Source of the DNA: a bacterium 210917-SL.2.15
Lineage (GTDB): Bacteria; Bacillota; Clostridia; Oscillospirales; Oscillospiraceae
Length of the DNA: 64,000 bases
Assembly: GCA_020555605.1 (NCBI GenBank)
Contig: JAJCJC010000011.1
Span: 1-64,000 of the forward strand
Direction of reading: 5' to 3'
How positions within the stretch are numbered: the stretch's first letter is position 1; each line of letters starts with the position of its first letter. Made by a program: the position numbers and the translations under genes. Below the pieces are notes generated by a model. The model ran no database searches, was not told the origin of the DNA, and saw only the letters and a program-made list of their open reading frames with translations. Shown here in pieces: positions 55,634 to 63,775 of the stretch.

Positions 55634-56287
55634 ATGATGAGCATTAAAATCGCCCCGTCGATCCTCTCGGCGGATTTTGCCAACCTGCAGCGCGACATCG
55701 AGCGCATTGCCACAGCGGATTACGTCCATGTGGACGTGATGGACGGCCTGTTTGTACCGAACATCTCCATCGGCGTCCCGGTGGTGAAATCCATCCGTCC
55801 CGTCACCGACCTGCCTCTGGACGTGCACCTGATGATCGACCGCCCCGTGCGCTATGTGGAGCAATTCTGCGACGCGGGAGCCGACATCGTCACCTGCCAT
55901 GTGGAAGCGGACAGCCGCGAAAACATCCTCGAAGCCCTCTCCCGCATCCACGCCAAGGGGAAGCGCGCCGGCGTGGTGCTCAAGCCCGGCACCTCCGCCA
56001 CCGCGGTGCTGCCCTTTATCAACCAAGTGGAAATGATCCTCGTCATGACGGTGGAGCCGGGCTTCGGCGGCCAGAAGTTCATGGCCGACCAGATGAAAAA
56101 GCTGGGCGCCGTCCGGGGCCTGATCGACGCTATGAATCCCCAGTGCGAACTGGAAGTGGACGGCGGCATCGACCCCGACACCGCCCCGGTGGCCATCGAA
56201 GCCGGCGCCAACGTGCTGGTAGCCGGCAGCGCAGTCTACGGAGCCGAAGATATCGCCGCACGCATCGAAGCGCTGCGCGGCGCCTGA
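55634..56287 (+). CDS. rpe: Ribulose-phosphate 3-epimerase
   Basis: A 217-residue TIM-barrel enzyme of the pentose phosphate pathway (ribulose-5-P to xylulose-5-P). Motifs: APSILSADFANL, HVDVMDGLFVPN with the metal ligands, HLMIDRP, MTVEPGFGGQKF and VDGGI. It starts with a double ATG after AAAAAAGGAGC. In many Firmicutes it follows rsgA; here it sits between ilvA and recR. Confidence 0.96.
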   Translation: MMSIKIAPSILSADFANLQRDIERIATADYVHVDVMDGLFVPNISIGVPVVKSIRPVTDLPLDVHLMIDRPVRYVEQFCDAGADIVTCHVEADSRENILEALSRIHAKGKRAGVVLKPGTSATAVLPFINQVEMILVMTVEPGFGGQKFMADQMKKLGAVRGLIDAMNPQCELEVDGGIDPDTAPVAIEAGANVLVAGSAVYGAEDIAARIEALRGA

Positions 56288-56321
56288 ACAAGCGCAAACG
56301 CCAAAGGAGAGACGACATCCC

Positions 56322-56921
56322 ATGGAATATTTTCCCGCACCTTTAGAAAAACTGGTGGAGCAGTTCGCCAAGCTTCCCGGCATCGGCGGCAAAAGCGCCC
56401 AGCGCCTGGCCTTTTATGTGCTGGGCTTGAGCCAGAATGAAGCCCAGGAATTCGCCGGGGCTATCCTGGACGCCAAACAGAACGTCACCTGCTGCCCCAT
56501 CTGCCAGAACCTGACCGCCGGCGGCGTGTGCTCCATCTGCGCGTCCCAGAAGCGGGACGCCAGTATCGTGTGCGTAGTGGCCGATCCCCGGGACGTGATC
56601 GCCATTGAGCGCGCGCGGGAATTCAACGGCCGCTATCATGTGCTTCACGGCGTTATTTCCCCCATGAACCACATCGGACCGGACGATCTGCAGATCAAAT
56701 CTCTGCTCGACCGGGTGGGCCAGGGGAAAATCAAAGAAGTAATCATGGCCACTAACCCCGACACTGAAGGCGAAGCCACAGCCATGTACATTGCCCGGCT
56801 GCTGCGGCCCTTCGGCGTGAAGATCACCCGCCTGGCTTACGGCATCCCCGTGGGCGGGCACCTGGAGTTTGCCGACGACGCCACGCTGATGCGCGCCCTG
56901 GAGGGGCGCCGGGAGATCTGA
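56322..56921 (+). CDS. recR: Recombination mediator protein RecR
   Basis: A 199-residue protein that with RecO loads RecA at gaps. Visible are the helix-hairpin-helix (LPGIGGKSAQRLAFYVL), the zinc finger with four cysteines (CCPICQ; CSIC), the Toprim domain (VVADPRDVIAIE; ATNPDTEGEATA) and the C-terminal Walker B-like RLAYGIPVGG. The usual partner ybaB/dnaX genes are not adjacent. It ends one base before the repeat described next. Confidence 0.96.
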   Translation: MEYFPAPLEKLVEQFAKLPGIGGKSAQRLAFYVLGLSQNEAQEFAGAILDAKQNVTCCPICQNLTAGGVCSICASQKRDASIVCVVADPRDVIAIERAREFNGRYHVLHGVISPMNHIGPDDLQIKSLLDRVGQGKIKEVIMATNPDTEGEATAMYIARLLRPFGVKITRLAYGIPVGGHLEFADDATLMRALEGRREI

Positions 56922-56922
56922 A

Positions 56923-57160
56923 GGGGGGTTTGCTCCTCTTGGAAGAGGGGGGAACGGTTGCGCCCCACATTTCTTTTTCTCTCGCGAGAGAAAAAGAAAC
57001 GTGCCGCGCCCGGTACAAAGAAAAAGAGCGCTGGGAGCGGCTTTCGTGACGAAAGCTGCTCCTTTTTCGTTTGTGCTCTACGTCCTGAGATCGGGTTCAC
57101 TGGTGCTGGGCGGATTGGTTTTACCGCTTGCGCCGCTGACGCTAACGAGTGCGGGAAGGG
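56923..57160 (+). repeat. Hairpin-rich inverted repeat, left copy
   Basis: About 238 bases that match, in reverse orientation and at roughly 85 percent by eye, the stretch 58011-58241. It contains the hairpin CCTCTTGGAAGAGG, a perfect 30-base palindrome (56970-56999), and a terminator-like hairpin (GGAGCGGCTTTCG at 57034-57046 with CGAAAGCTGCTCC at 57050-57062, then T5) that reads inward and also ends recR transcription. The last 20 bases overlap the 3' end of the ribbon-helix-helix gene at 57142. Confidence 0.85.
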
Positions 57161-57327
57161 TTCGTTTTCTGCTGTTCGGAACTGGAAGCATTTGCTTCCA
57201 AATACTGCAGCAGCACAAACTCAATATAATTTGTGACAGACCGGTGTTCCTTCGTCGCCAGTTTTCCGATTTTATCCAACACGTCCTCCGGCAGACGCAA
57301 TGTGAACACCCGCTTGTTTGTGGCCAT
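57142..57327 (-). CDS. Small ribbon-helix-helix protein 1
   Basis: A 61-residue protein, MATNKRVFTLRLPEDVLDKIG at the start (here split from what follows), with the strand-helix-helix of the Arc/CopG type and a polar Ser/Gln/Arg tail. It is a close paralogue of the protein at 24775. Its gene follows the second ribbon-helix-helix gene by 21 bases and has an AAAGGTG site, so they are co-transcribed. Its last codons lie in the flanking repeat. Role unknown; DNA binding is expected. Confidence 0.85.
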   Translation of the reverse strand: MATNKRVFTLRLPEDVLDKIGKLATKEHRSVTNYIEFVLLQYLEANASSSEQQKTNPSRTR

Positions 57328-57348
57328 TTGGCATCACCTTTTCGCCGC

Positions 57349-57540
57349 TCATTTGATGATCATAGGATCGTTCTCCGACTCCTGCGCATGCTCGGCGTAA
57401 TACCGCAGGTATATGCGGACGATTTGACGGATATAGGCCGATGTGGTACGTTCTGTCTCTTCCGATAACGTTTTAATTTGTTCGTATAGTTCCATGGGAA
57501 GCGATACAGATACCCTTTTCTTTGAATCGTGTCGAATCAT
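57349..57540 (-). CDS. Small ribbon-helix-helix protein 2
   Basis: A 63-residue protein with an N-terminal strand (KKRVSVSLPMELYEQIKTL) and a second helix (SAYIRQIVRIYLRYY), again ribbon-helix-helix, but not closely related to its neighbour. AGGAGG lies eight bases before the ATG. The pair is transcribed leftward from a TTGACA-17-TACTTT promoter (57654-57682). It could be an antitoxin or copy-control type regulator; no toxin gene is visible. Confidence 0.85.
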   Translation of the reverse strand: MIRHDSKKRVSVSLPMELYEQIKTLSEETERTTSAYIRQIVRIYLRYYAEHAQESENDPMIIK

Positions 57541-57634
57541 AATAATTACCTCCTGATTTCATTTGTAATGGAAGTATCTTTTCGGAATAGCAATGGCCCT
57601 TTTCGCGTGACAGACCTTTCCTACTTCGTTTTAA

Positions 57635-57706
57635 TATATTGCTTTTAGCTATAAAGTACAACAAAAACGCAAGCTTGTCAATTGATATATTGCTAAAAGC
57701 TATAAT
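57635..57706. promoter_or_regulatory. Divergent promoters with two copies of a 21-bp palindromic site
   Basis: Site 1 (57635-57655) and site 2 (57686-57706) share TATATTGCT, a 3-base centre and AGCTATAA; the centres are TTT and AAA, so the sites are near mirror images. The leftward promoter is TTGACA (57677-57682), spacer 17, TACTTT (57654-57659), and site 1 covers its start region. Site 2 covers the rightward minus-10 TATAAT (57702-57707), whose TTGTCA is 20 bases upstream. One regulator can thus silence both directions; the XRE protein is the natural candidate. Confidence 0.75.
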
Positions 57707-57758
57707 TTCTTTTCTGATTTTGCCTCGTTATAATAAGAAAAAAAGTGAGGTGGAACAG

Positions 57759-57959
57759 ATGCAGGATTATCGGGCCGCTATTCGCAAACGACGGGAAAGT
57801 TTAGGCTACAGCCAGCGCGCGCTGGCTGGAATGGTAGGCAAATCCCAGCCATTTATTAACGAAATCGAAAGCGGCAAGCGAAAGCCGTCTATAGACGTTC
57901 TGTACCGGATTTGTGAAACCTTAAAAATGGACATTGTATTTCAAAACAGAGAGCCATAG
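57759..57959 (+). CDS. XRE-family regulator of the cassette
   Basis: A 66-residue Cro/cI-type helix-turn-helix protein (RRESLGYSQRALAGMVGKSQ; PSIDVLYRICETLKMDIVF). It is divergent from the ribbon-helix-helix pair and shares with it a promoter region with duplicated palindromes. GAGGTGG precedes the ATG at 57759; the upstream open frame has no site. A terminator overlaps its stop codon. Confidence 0.9.
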   Translation: MQDYRAAIRKRRESLGYSQRALAGMVGKSQPFINEIESGKRKPSIDVLYRICETLKMDIVFQNREP

Positions 57960-57979
57960 TAGCTCTCTGTTTTATTTTT
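57945..57979 (+). terminator. Terminator of the XRE gene
   Basis: ACAGAGAGC and GCTCTCTGT form a stem around the stop codon and are followed by TTTATTTTT. Confidence 0.88.
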
Positions 57980-58010
57980 AAGCAATGCCGATCCAACGCA
58001 ACAGCCTGCC

Positions 58011-58241
58011 CACCCGCACCCCTGTCAGCGTCAGCGGCGCAAAAGGTAAAACCAGTCCGCCCAGCACCAGGGAACCCAACCTCAGGACGTAGATACAAAC
58101 GAAAAAGGAGCAGCTTTCGCAACGAAAGCCGCTCCACGTTCTCTTTTTCTTTGTACCGGGCGCGGCACGTTTCTTTTTCTCTTCCAAGAGAAAAAGAAAT
58201 GCGGGGCGCAAACGTTCCCCCCTCTTCCAAGAGGGAACCCC
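58011..58241 (-). repeat. Hairpin-rich inverted repeat, right copy
   Basis: Reverse-oriented partner of 56923-57160. It holds the matching palindrome at 58170-58199 and the same terminator-like hairpin near 58100-58135 reading leftward, again into the cassette. Differences from the left copy cluster in loops or occur as pairs that keep stems; one single-base indel shifts any reading frame, so it is not coding. Confidence 0.85.
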
Positions 58242-58555
58242 TGCCCCATGTGTAGGGACATCCTCCCTCTCCCCATGGAATGGGAAAAAAATACAAAATC
58301 GTAACAAAAGAAAAACAAACCATATTTCCTTTCTTTCCCTTATTTTTGCACAAAAATCGCCACAAATATCCGGAAATAATACAAAAAAATTTTTTGTTTT
58401 GAAATTTTGCAGAACAAAAACTTGACGAATCGGCAAAAAGCGTGTAAACTTGCCTTTGTAACTGATTTGTAACCATTTCATGTCTGCCGCGCTTCGGCGC
58501 GGCTGTGTCCTGTCCGGCCTGCCGGATGGGATTGGATTGGAGTTGAATTTCATCT
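58242..58555 (+). other. AT-rich region and leader of the M23 endopeptidase gene
   Basis: No gene. After the promoter at 58422-58450 the leader of about 100 bases has two GC stems, GCCGCGC/GCGCGGC (about 58486-58503) and TCCGGC/GCCGGA (about 58513-58526). Neither has a T run, so they are not simple terminators. Confidence 0.5.
58422..58450 (+). promoter_or_regulatory. Promoter of the M23 endopeptidase gene
   Basis: TTGACG (58422-58427), spacer of 17, TAAACT (58445-58450). Confidence 0.6.
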
Positions 58556-60067
58556 ATGGCAGAACAGGTGGAAACCGCCGCGCTTTCCAGCGGCGCAGTA
58601 CCCGAATCTGACAATCTGATTGTAAAATCCGCGCTGCTGGCGCGCAGCGCCATCGCCTCGGCTCCCAGCTTTATCCCCGGCCTGTGGCGCTATTACGGCA
58701 AAGAGCGCGCCGCCGCTCTGGGCCGCTTCCTCAAGGAATACCGTCCCCATCCCGCCCTGTATCTGGCGGTGGCGCTGGCCGTCTTCGGCGGCGTCAGTTT
58801 CGCCCAGACGCATCAGCTCGCCACCGGCGTGACCGTCAACGGCACCTATGTGGGGGCTGTGGCCAACCAGGACGTGTTCCGGCAGGCCAGCGCCTTCGTC
58901 CGCACCAGTGCCAGCGAAGCCCTGGGCTATGATTACAACTTTGAAAATGAAGCTCTTTCCACCCACCCCGTGATTGTCGCCAACAACGCGCTGATCAGCG
59001 AAGAGGCTCTGGTGGACAAGATCTGCGACGCCAACAACATCGTCAATTACACCTATGTGCTGGAAGTCAACGGCCAGGCCGTGGCCAGCGGCAGCGAAAG
59101 CGCGCTGGAAAACGCGCTGAAGGCCAAGCTCAACGAATACCGCACGGAAAACACCATTTCCGTGGAATTCACTTCCCCCATTTCCATCAGCCGCGAAATT
59201 ATCAGCGCCGACGAGCAGAGCAGTTTTGCCCCGGTGGCGGACGCGCTGGACGCCACGTCCCAGGAGGAAGTAATCTACACCGTGCAGGCCGGCGACACCT
59301 GGTCCGAGATCGCGGCCCGCTATGATATGTCCTCCAGCGAATTGCTGGCGCTGAATCCCGGCTTTGACATCGACAAGATCTGGCTGGGTCAGGAACTGAC
59401 CGTCAGCGCCGCCGTGCCGCTTTTGAGTGTAAAGAGTGTGGAGCGCGTGGAATATCAGTCCGCCGTGGCCTATGAAACCGAATGGGTCGATGACAGCTCC
59501 ATGTATCAGGGCGAAAGCCGCGTGCTCACCGCAGGTGTGGACGGCGTGGCCAATGTCACCGCCAATGTCACTTGTCTGGACGGCACGGAAACCGGCCGCG
59601 ATGTGCTCTCCTCCGTCACCGTCACCGGGCCGGTGACCCGGGTGGTGGCCGTGGGCACCAAGGAGCGGCCCAAGACCATGGCTTCCGGTTCTTTCTCCTG
59701 GCCCACCAGCGGACGGTTGACCTCCACCTTCGGCGGACGCCGGTCCCCCGGCGGCATCGGCTCCACCAATCACAAGGGCATCGACATCGCCGGTTCCCGC
59801 GGGCAGGCCATCAAGGCTTCCGACGGCGGCACCGTGACCTATGCCGGATGGATGAGCGGCTACGGCTATCTCGTCATCATCGACCACGGCAACGGCTATC
59901 AGACCTATTACGGCCACAACAGCAAACTCCTGGTCAGCGTGGGTACCAAGGTCTACAAGGGCCAGCAGATTGCCAAGATGGGTTCCACCGGAAATTCCAC
60001 CGGCAACCACTGTCACTTCGAGATCCGCAAGTACGGCACTTCTGTGAATCCGCTGAACTACCTGTAA
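58556..60067 (+). CDS. Membrane-anchored M23 peptidoglycan endopeptidase with LysM and G5 domains
   Basis: A 503-residue cell-wall hydrolase. After a long cytoplasmic start there is one transmembrane segment (about residues 63-82, ALYLAVALAVFGGVSF). Then an unassigned region, a LysM glycan-binding domain (about 240-288, YTVQAGDTWSEIAARYDM), a G5 domain (about 300-375) and the M23 metallopeptidase domain (about 390-500) with HKGIDIA and HCHFE zinc motifs. It cuts peptide cross-links; LysM-G5-M23 layouts are common in sporulating Clostridia. The site TTGGAG lies somewhat far (13 bases) from the ATG. Confidence 0.93.
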   Translation: MAEQVETAALSSGAVPESDNLIVKSALLARSAIASAPSFIPGLWRYYGKERAAALGRFLKEYRPHPALYLAVALAVFGGVSFAQTHQLATGVTVNGTYVGAVANQDVFRQASAFVRTSASEALGYDYNFENEALSTHPVIVANNALISEEALVDKICDANNIVNYTYVLEVNGQAVASGSESALENALKAKLNEYRTENTISVEFTSPISISREIISADEQSSFAPVADALDATSQEEVIYTVQAGDTWSEIAARYDMSSSELLALNPGFDIDKIWLGQELTVSAAVPLLSVKSVERVEYQSAVAYETEWVDDSSMYQGESRVLTAGVDGVANVTANVTCLDGTETGRDVLSSVTVTGPVTRVVAVGTKERPKTMASGSFSWPTSGRLTSTFGGRRSPGGIGSTNHKGIDIAGSRGQAIKASDGGTVTYAGWMSGYGYLVIIDHGNGYQTYYGHNSKLLVSVGTKVYKGQQIAKMGSTGNSTGNHCHFEIRKYGTSVNPLNYL

Positions 60068-60119
60068 GAAATAGAAAAGCAGCCCTTTCCCGGCTTACTC
60101 CGGGAAAGGGCTGCTTTCT
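60066..60119 (+). terminator. Intrinsic terminator of the M23 gene
   Basis: AAAGCAGCCCTTTCCCGG pairs with CCGGGAAAGGGCTGCTTT directly after the stop. Confidence 0.92.
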
Positions 60120-60239
60120 TGTCCGCTAAGCCCGCAAAGCGCCAGCAGGCGGCAACGCGCCATCCGTCCATCGTTTGCTTCGGGATTGCAACGCGGCTTC
60201 GGCACAAAAAAAGGGACTTCCATCCCCTTTCGCGCAAAA

Positions 60240-60277
60240 AAAGATCGGAGACCCGCACGATTGTGCAGATCCCCGAA
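60240..60277 (-). terminator. tRNA-Val terminator
   Basis: On the minus strand an imperfect stem (GATCTGCAC with GTGCGGGTC) is followed by T7, starting a few bases past the tRNA 3' end. Confidence 0.65.
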
Positions 60278-60280
60278 TAC

Positions 60281-60357
60281 TGGTGGAGAATACAGGACTC
60301 GAACCTGTGACCCCCTGCACGTCAAGCAAATGCTCTAGCCAACTGAGCTAATTCTCC
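60281..60357 (-). tRNA. tRNA-Val (anticodon GAC), CCA encoded
   Basis: The minus strand folds as a full cloverleaf: acceptor GGAGAAT/ATTCTCC, D arm GCTC..GAGC, anticodon stem TTTGC/GCAGG with loop TTGACGT, T arm ACAGG-TTCGAGT-CCTGT, discriminator A and encoded CCA. Anticodon GAC reads valine codons GUC and GUU. Confidence 0.95.
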
Positions 60358-60370
60358 AAACAGCTTTATT

Positions 60371-60399
60371 ATAGTACAATACCCGCGCAGATATGTCAA
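60371..60399 (-). promoter_or_regulatory. tRNA-Val promoter
   Basis: TTGACA (60394-60399), spacer of 17, TACTAT (60371-60376) on the minus strand, 13 bases from the tRNA. Confidence 0.8.
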
Positions 60400-60435
60400 C
60401 ACTTTTTTCAAATTTTCTTACTTTTTGTGCCGCAT

Positions 60436-60466
60436 CCTGCCCGGACGAACACAGCGCCCGGGCAGG
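60436..60466 (-). terminator. GC-rich hairpin after the M29 aminopeptidase gene
   Basis: CCTGCCCGG (60436-60444) pairs with CCGGGCAGG (60458-60466) just beyond the stop. It lacks a T run. Confidence 0.5.
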
Positions 60467-60474
60467 GCGGGACC

Positions 60475-61713
60475 TTATAAGACAAAATTGCCGTTTTCAA
60501 ACACCGTCATGGTCTCGCCGGCCGCGGTGGTGCCGGTGATGCGCAGATCCTGGGTCCCCACCATAAAGTCCACATGGTTGATGGAGGTGTTCATGCCCCG
60601 CGCCTCCAGCTCCGCGCGGCTCATCTGTTCCGCTCCCCGGATGCAGGGATAGGCCTCGCCGAAAGCGAAGTGACAAGACGCGTTTTCATCGAAGAGCGTG
60701 TTGTAGAACAACACGCCGGACTGGGAGATCGGCGAGTCCCAAGGCACCAAGGCCACCTCGCCCAGGTAGGACGCACCCTCGTCCACGGCGATGGCGTTCT
60801 GCAACACCGCTTCCCCTTTTTCGGCGAAGGCGCGGACAATTTTCCCCTCCTTCAGCTCAAAGCCAAACCCTTCGATCAGATTCCCCTGCAGCGACAGGGG
60901 CCGGGACGCATACACCACACCGTTGACTCCGGTTTTCACCGGCAAGGTGAACACCTCCTCCGTGGGAATGTTGGCGGAAAACCGCACTCCGCTGGTAACG
61001 CATGTTTCCGCCCCGCCGGCCCAGAAATGGCCTTCGGGCAGTTCCACCATCAAATCGGTGCCGAGGCTGTTTTCATAGTGCAGCATGCGGAAGGCGCAGG
61101 CGGTGAGCCGCTCCGTGCGGCGCGCCAGCTCCGCGCTGTGGGCGCGCCAGTTGGCAATGGCGTCGCCGTCGTCCACATAGGCCGCCTGTAGAATCGCCTC
61201 CCACAGCCTTTCCATAGCCGCCTTCGTTTCCAGCTCCGGGAACACCTTCCGCGCCCACCGCTCCGTGGGTACGGAGCAAACGCACCAGGGGAATTCGTTA
61301 TTGGTTTCCCGCCGCCGGAAGCCCTCCAGGGCTTTGCCCGAGGCGATCTGGGCGCGCTGGATGCGGTCGGGGTCGCAGCCTTTGAGGTTCTCCGGGTCCG
61401 CCGCGTGAATGGCCAGCCAGGCTCCGCCTTCCGCGGACACCTTTTCAAAAAAGTCCGCCGTCCAAGAGTGCACCGAATCGAACACCTCATCCGCCGCGCG
61501 CAGATACTTTTCCCGCGTCAGCGCATCGTCGTTCCAATTCATGACCACTTCGCGGCAGCCCATATCGTACGCCGCCGCCGCGCACAGCCGGGCAAACCAC
61601 GCCTGGTCCACCGGGCAGTCGATGGCCAGCAGCTGCCCCTTCTGCACGTTCAGCCCTTCCTGCAGCAACAGCCGGGCATACGCCTGCTGCCGCTGTGTGA
61701 GTGTTTTATTCAT
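60475..61713 (-). CDS. M29-family aminopeptidase
   Basis: A 412-residue cytoplasmic metallo-aminopeptidase (AmpS/PepS/aminopeptidase T family). The family ligands are visible: Glu in IPTEEVFT, Glu in the EGFGF region, His and Glu in CHFAFGEAY and His/Asp in INHVDFMVG. It releases N-terminal amino acids from peptides, with broad specificity. Length is standard (about 410). The ATG at 61713 follows AAAGGAAGG; the earlier in-frame ATG has no site. Confidence 0.94.
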   Translation of the reverse strand: MNKTLTQRQQAYARLLLQEGLNVQKGQLLAIDCPVDQAWFARLCAAAAYDMGCREVVMNWNDDALTREKYLRAADEVFDSVHSWTADFFEKVSAEGGAWLAIHAADPENLKGCDPDRIQRAQIASGKALEGFRRRETNNEFPWCVCSVPTERWARKVFPELETKAAMERLWEAILQAAYVDDGDAIANWRAHSAELARRTERLTACAFRMLHYENSLGTDLMVELPEGHFWAGGAETCVTSGVRFSANIPTEEVFTLPVKTGVNGVVYASRPLSLQGNLIEGFGFELKEGKIVRAFAEKGEAVLQNAIAVDEGASYLGEVALVPWDSPISQSGVLFYNTLFDENASCHFAFGEAYPCIRGAEQMSRAELEARGMNTSINHVDFMVGTQDLRITGTTAAGETMTVFENGNFVL

Positions 61714-61805
61714 ATGAAAAGCCTTCCTTTCCGCCATATGCTATACTATTTATTGTTATGGTATTCTCCCAGTTTGCGCAGCATGGGCACAAACCATGCA
61801 CGTCT

Positions 61806-63431
61806 TTACAAATGCAGAAGAATTGCCAAACGCAGGATCTTATCGCCCATGGGCAATTCCCGCAGTTCCCGCCTGGAGAAGCAGTGGGACTTGAGCAGGA
61901 CCAGAGCATAGACCGCCACAGCAGCCACAAAAGCCGCCGCAAAGGCCGGAATCATCATCCCAGTCAGCTTTATGAGCAAAGCGTAGACCCCCCAGCACAC
62001 CGCGCCCATGATCAGCGCGCACAGCAGCGGAATCACAAAAATGGCAGCCACATTCCAGCGGTAGCGCAGCAGCCTGGATACCGCACGGCAGTTCAGCAGG
62101 CACACAATCAGCGGGAAGATCACATTTCCCACCAGCAGCGCCCATACGCCCCAACCTGCATAGAGCATCCCTACCACCAGCGCGATGTGCAGTACCAGGG
62201 AAACCGCGCTGTGCAGCACCGGGACAGACATATGATTCGTACCCTGAAGAATTGAGGTGGTGATGGTGGACAGGGCGTAGAACACCGCCGCAGAGGAACC
62301 GGCCTGCAGCAAATGAGCCGCCATGTCATGATAGCTCCCCAGGGAGGGAAACAGCAGCGCCATGATCGGGTCGGCCAACACCGCCAGCCCCACGGCACAG
62401 GGAAAGGCAATGGCCATATTGAACTTCACGGTGCTGGTGATCTTGTGGCGTACCTCCCGTCCCTCACGCTTAACATGAGAGGCCACGATACTGGGCATCA
62501 GCGTCATGGCCATGGCCGTGGCAATGGACACAGGAAGATTCACCATCTGGTTATATTGGGTGTTGAACACCCCCTGCATGGAGGTTATAACGCTGCTGCT
62601 TAGATCCGTGCCGTTCATAAAGCGGCTGAAAAGCACATCGTCGATGGTGTAACCGATCTGATAAATAGTCTGGCTGAACACGATGGGCAGGATTGTCAGC
62701 GCCAAAGCTCGGGCAGCCAATGCTGAACCTTCATCCTGCCCGCTGACGTCCCTCCGGGCGCGCAGGCGAATCTCCGGAACGCGCCGCAACATGTAAGCGG
62801 CCATAAACAGGAAAGACGTCACCGCTCCAGCCAGAGTACCCAGAGTACCGCCCATAGCTCCCCAGGAAGAAGCCTCCTCTGTGGCTCCGTATACGTTTAT
62901 CAGCGCCCAAGCGGCCACAATGCTGATCACCGCGTTAAAGCATTGGTCCACTACCTGGGATACGGCAGTGGGTACCATGGTGCCGCTGCCCTGGGTATAG
63001 CCCCGCATAACCCCCAGAAAAGCGAACAGGAACGACGTAGGCGCCAACACCCGCAGCGGGCGGTGGAGTCCCGCGGTGCTGTAAAGCCCCTCGAGCATAT
63101 CCGCGCCGAAATAGAGCAAACTAAAGGAAAACATGCCCATCACCAGAGCAAACAGCAACGCTATAGCCAACACACGGGCGGCATTACGCCCCTCTCCCCG
63201 GGCCAGACGGGCAGATACTACCTTGGACACTGCCGTGGGCAAGCTCATGGAAGAAAGCGTCAATGTGACGGTATAAATTCCAAACGCAACAGAATAAACG
63301 CCGTTGCCCCGGTTGCCCAGCAGGTTCGCCATGGGGATGCGGTACAAAAAACCGATCAGTTTGGTGAAGATGCCCGCCGCGGCCAGAATGCTGCCCTGCA
63401 GCAGAAGTGTATTCTTTGTTTCTCTCGACAT
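61806..63431 (-). CDS. SpoVB/MurJ-like polysaccharide or lipid flippase
   Basis: A 541-residue integral membrane protein with about 14 helices of the MVF/MATE-like fold (start KNTLLLQGSILAAAGIFTKLIGF; GVMRGYTQGSG). SpoVB of Bacillus is needed for spore cortex; relatives move lipid-linked wall precursors. This one matches the stage V sporulation protein B branch, suggesting a spore-forming lineage, but MurJ-like function in growth is possible. GGAG precedes the ATG. Confidence 0.9.
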   Translation of the reverse strand: MSRETKNTLLLQGSILAAAGIFTKLIGFLYRIPMANLLGNRGNGVYSVAFGIYTVTLTLSSMSLPTAVSKVVSARLARGEGRNAARVLAIALLFALVMGMFSFSLLYFGADMLEGLYSTAGLHRPLRVLAPTSFLFAFLGVMRGYTQGSGTMVPTAVSQVVDQCFNAVISIVAAWALINVYGATEEASSWGAMGGTLGTLAGAVTSFLFMAAYMLRRVPEIRLRARRDVSGQDEGSALAARALALTILPIVFSQTIYQIGYTIDDVLFSRFMNGTDLSSSVITSMQGVFNTQYNQMVNLPVSIATAMAMTLMPSIVASHVKREGREVRHKITSTVKFNMAIAFPCAVGLAVLADPIMALLFPSLGSYHDMAAHLLQAGSSAAVFYALSTITTSILQGTNHMSVPVLHSAVSLVLHIALVVGMLYAGWGVWALLVGNVIFPLIVCLLNCRAVSRLLRYRWNVAAIFVIPLLCALIMGAVCWGVYALLIKLTGMMIPAFAAAFVAAVAVYALVLLKSHCFSRRELRELPMGDKILRLAILLHL

Positions 63432-63775
63432 GCCTGTTCTCCGCCCCGCGCCGGTTCAGAGGGCCGGCACAAAGGGTTTTCTTTGATTTTCAATAATATT
63501 GACGTTTCATTGTAGCATAATTCGGAGAAAATGCCAACTGTTGCATTTCCCATTGCGCTGCGGGCCCTGCCTTTTTATGCTGAAAAAAACGATTTACACT
63601 TCCGAAATATTGTATCAATAATTATATTACATGATGTTTCTCTTTACCTTTTCCAAGAAACGGTGTATACTGAGCAAAAAATGGGCCGCAGCCGTCCTTT
63701 CCGGCGATGCCGCGGCGGCGCAGGGAGCCAAGCTCCCCCGCTTGAAGCAAAGAAGTTTTGAAAGGAGCGCTGACT
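63432..63775. other. Intergenic region with divergent control of the flippase and HAD genes
   Basis: No gene is seen. It holds the HAD promoter (63643-63671) and a small stem GGGAGC/GCTCCC (about 63724-63738) in the HAD leader. Confidence 0.5.
63643..63671 (+). promoter_or_regulatory. Promoter of the HAD hydrolase gene
   Basis: TTTACC (63643-63648), spacer of 17, TATACT (63666-63671). Confidence 0.5.

Noticed and set aside
57978..58553. Minus-strand frame through the right repeat that looks like a short membrane protein (SLVLGGLVLPFAPLTL)
   Set aside because: The left repeat has a related stretch, but a single-base indel puts the upstream parts in different frames, and the sequence is made of hairpins. 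It behaves as non-coding repeat DNA.
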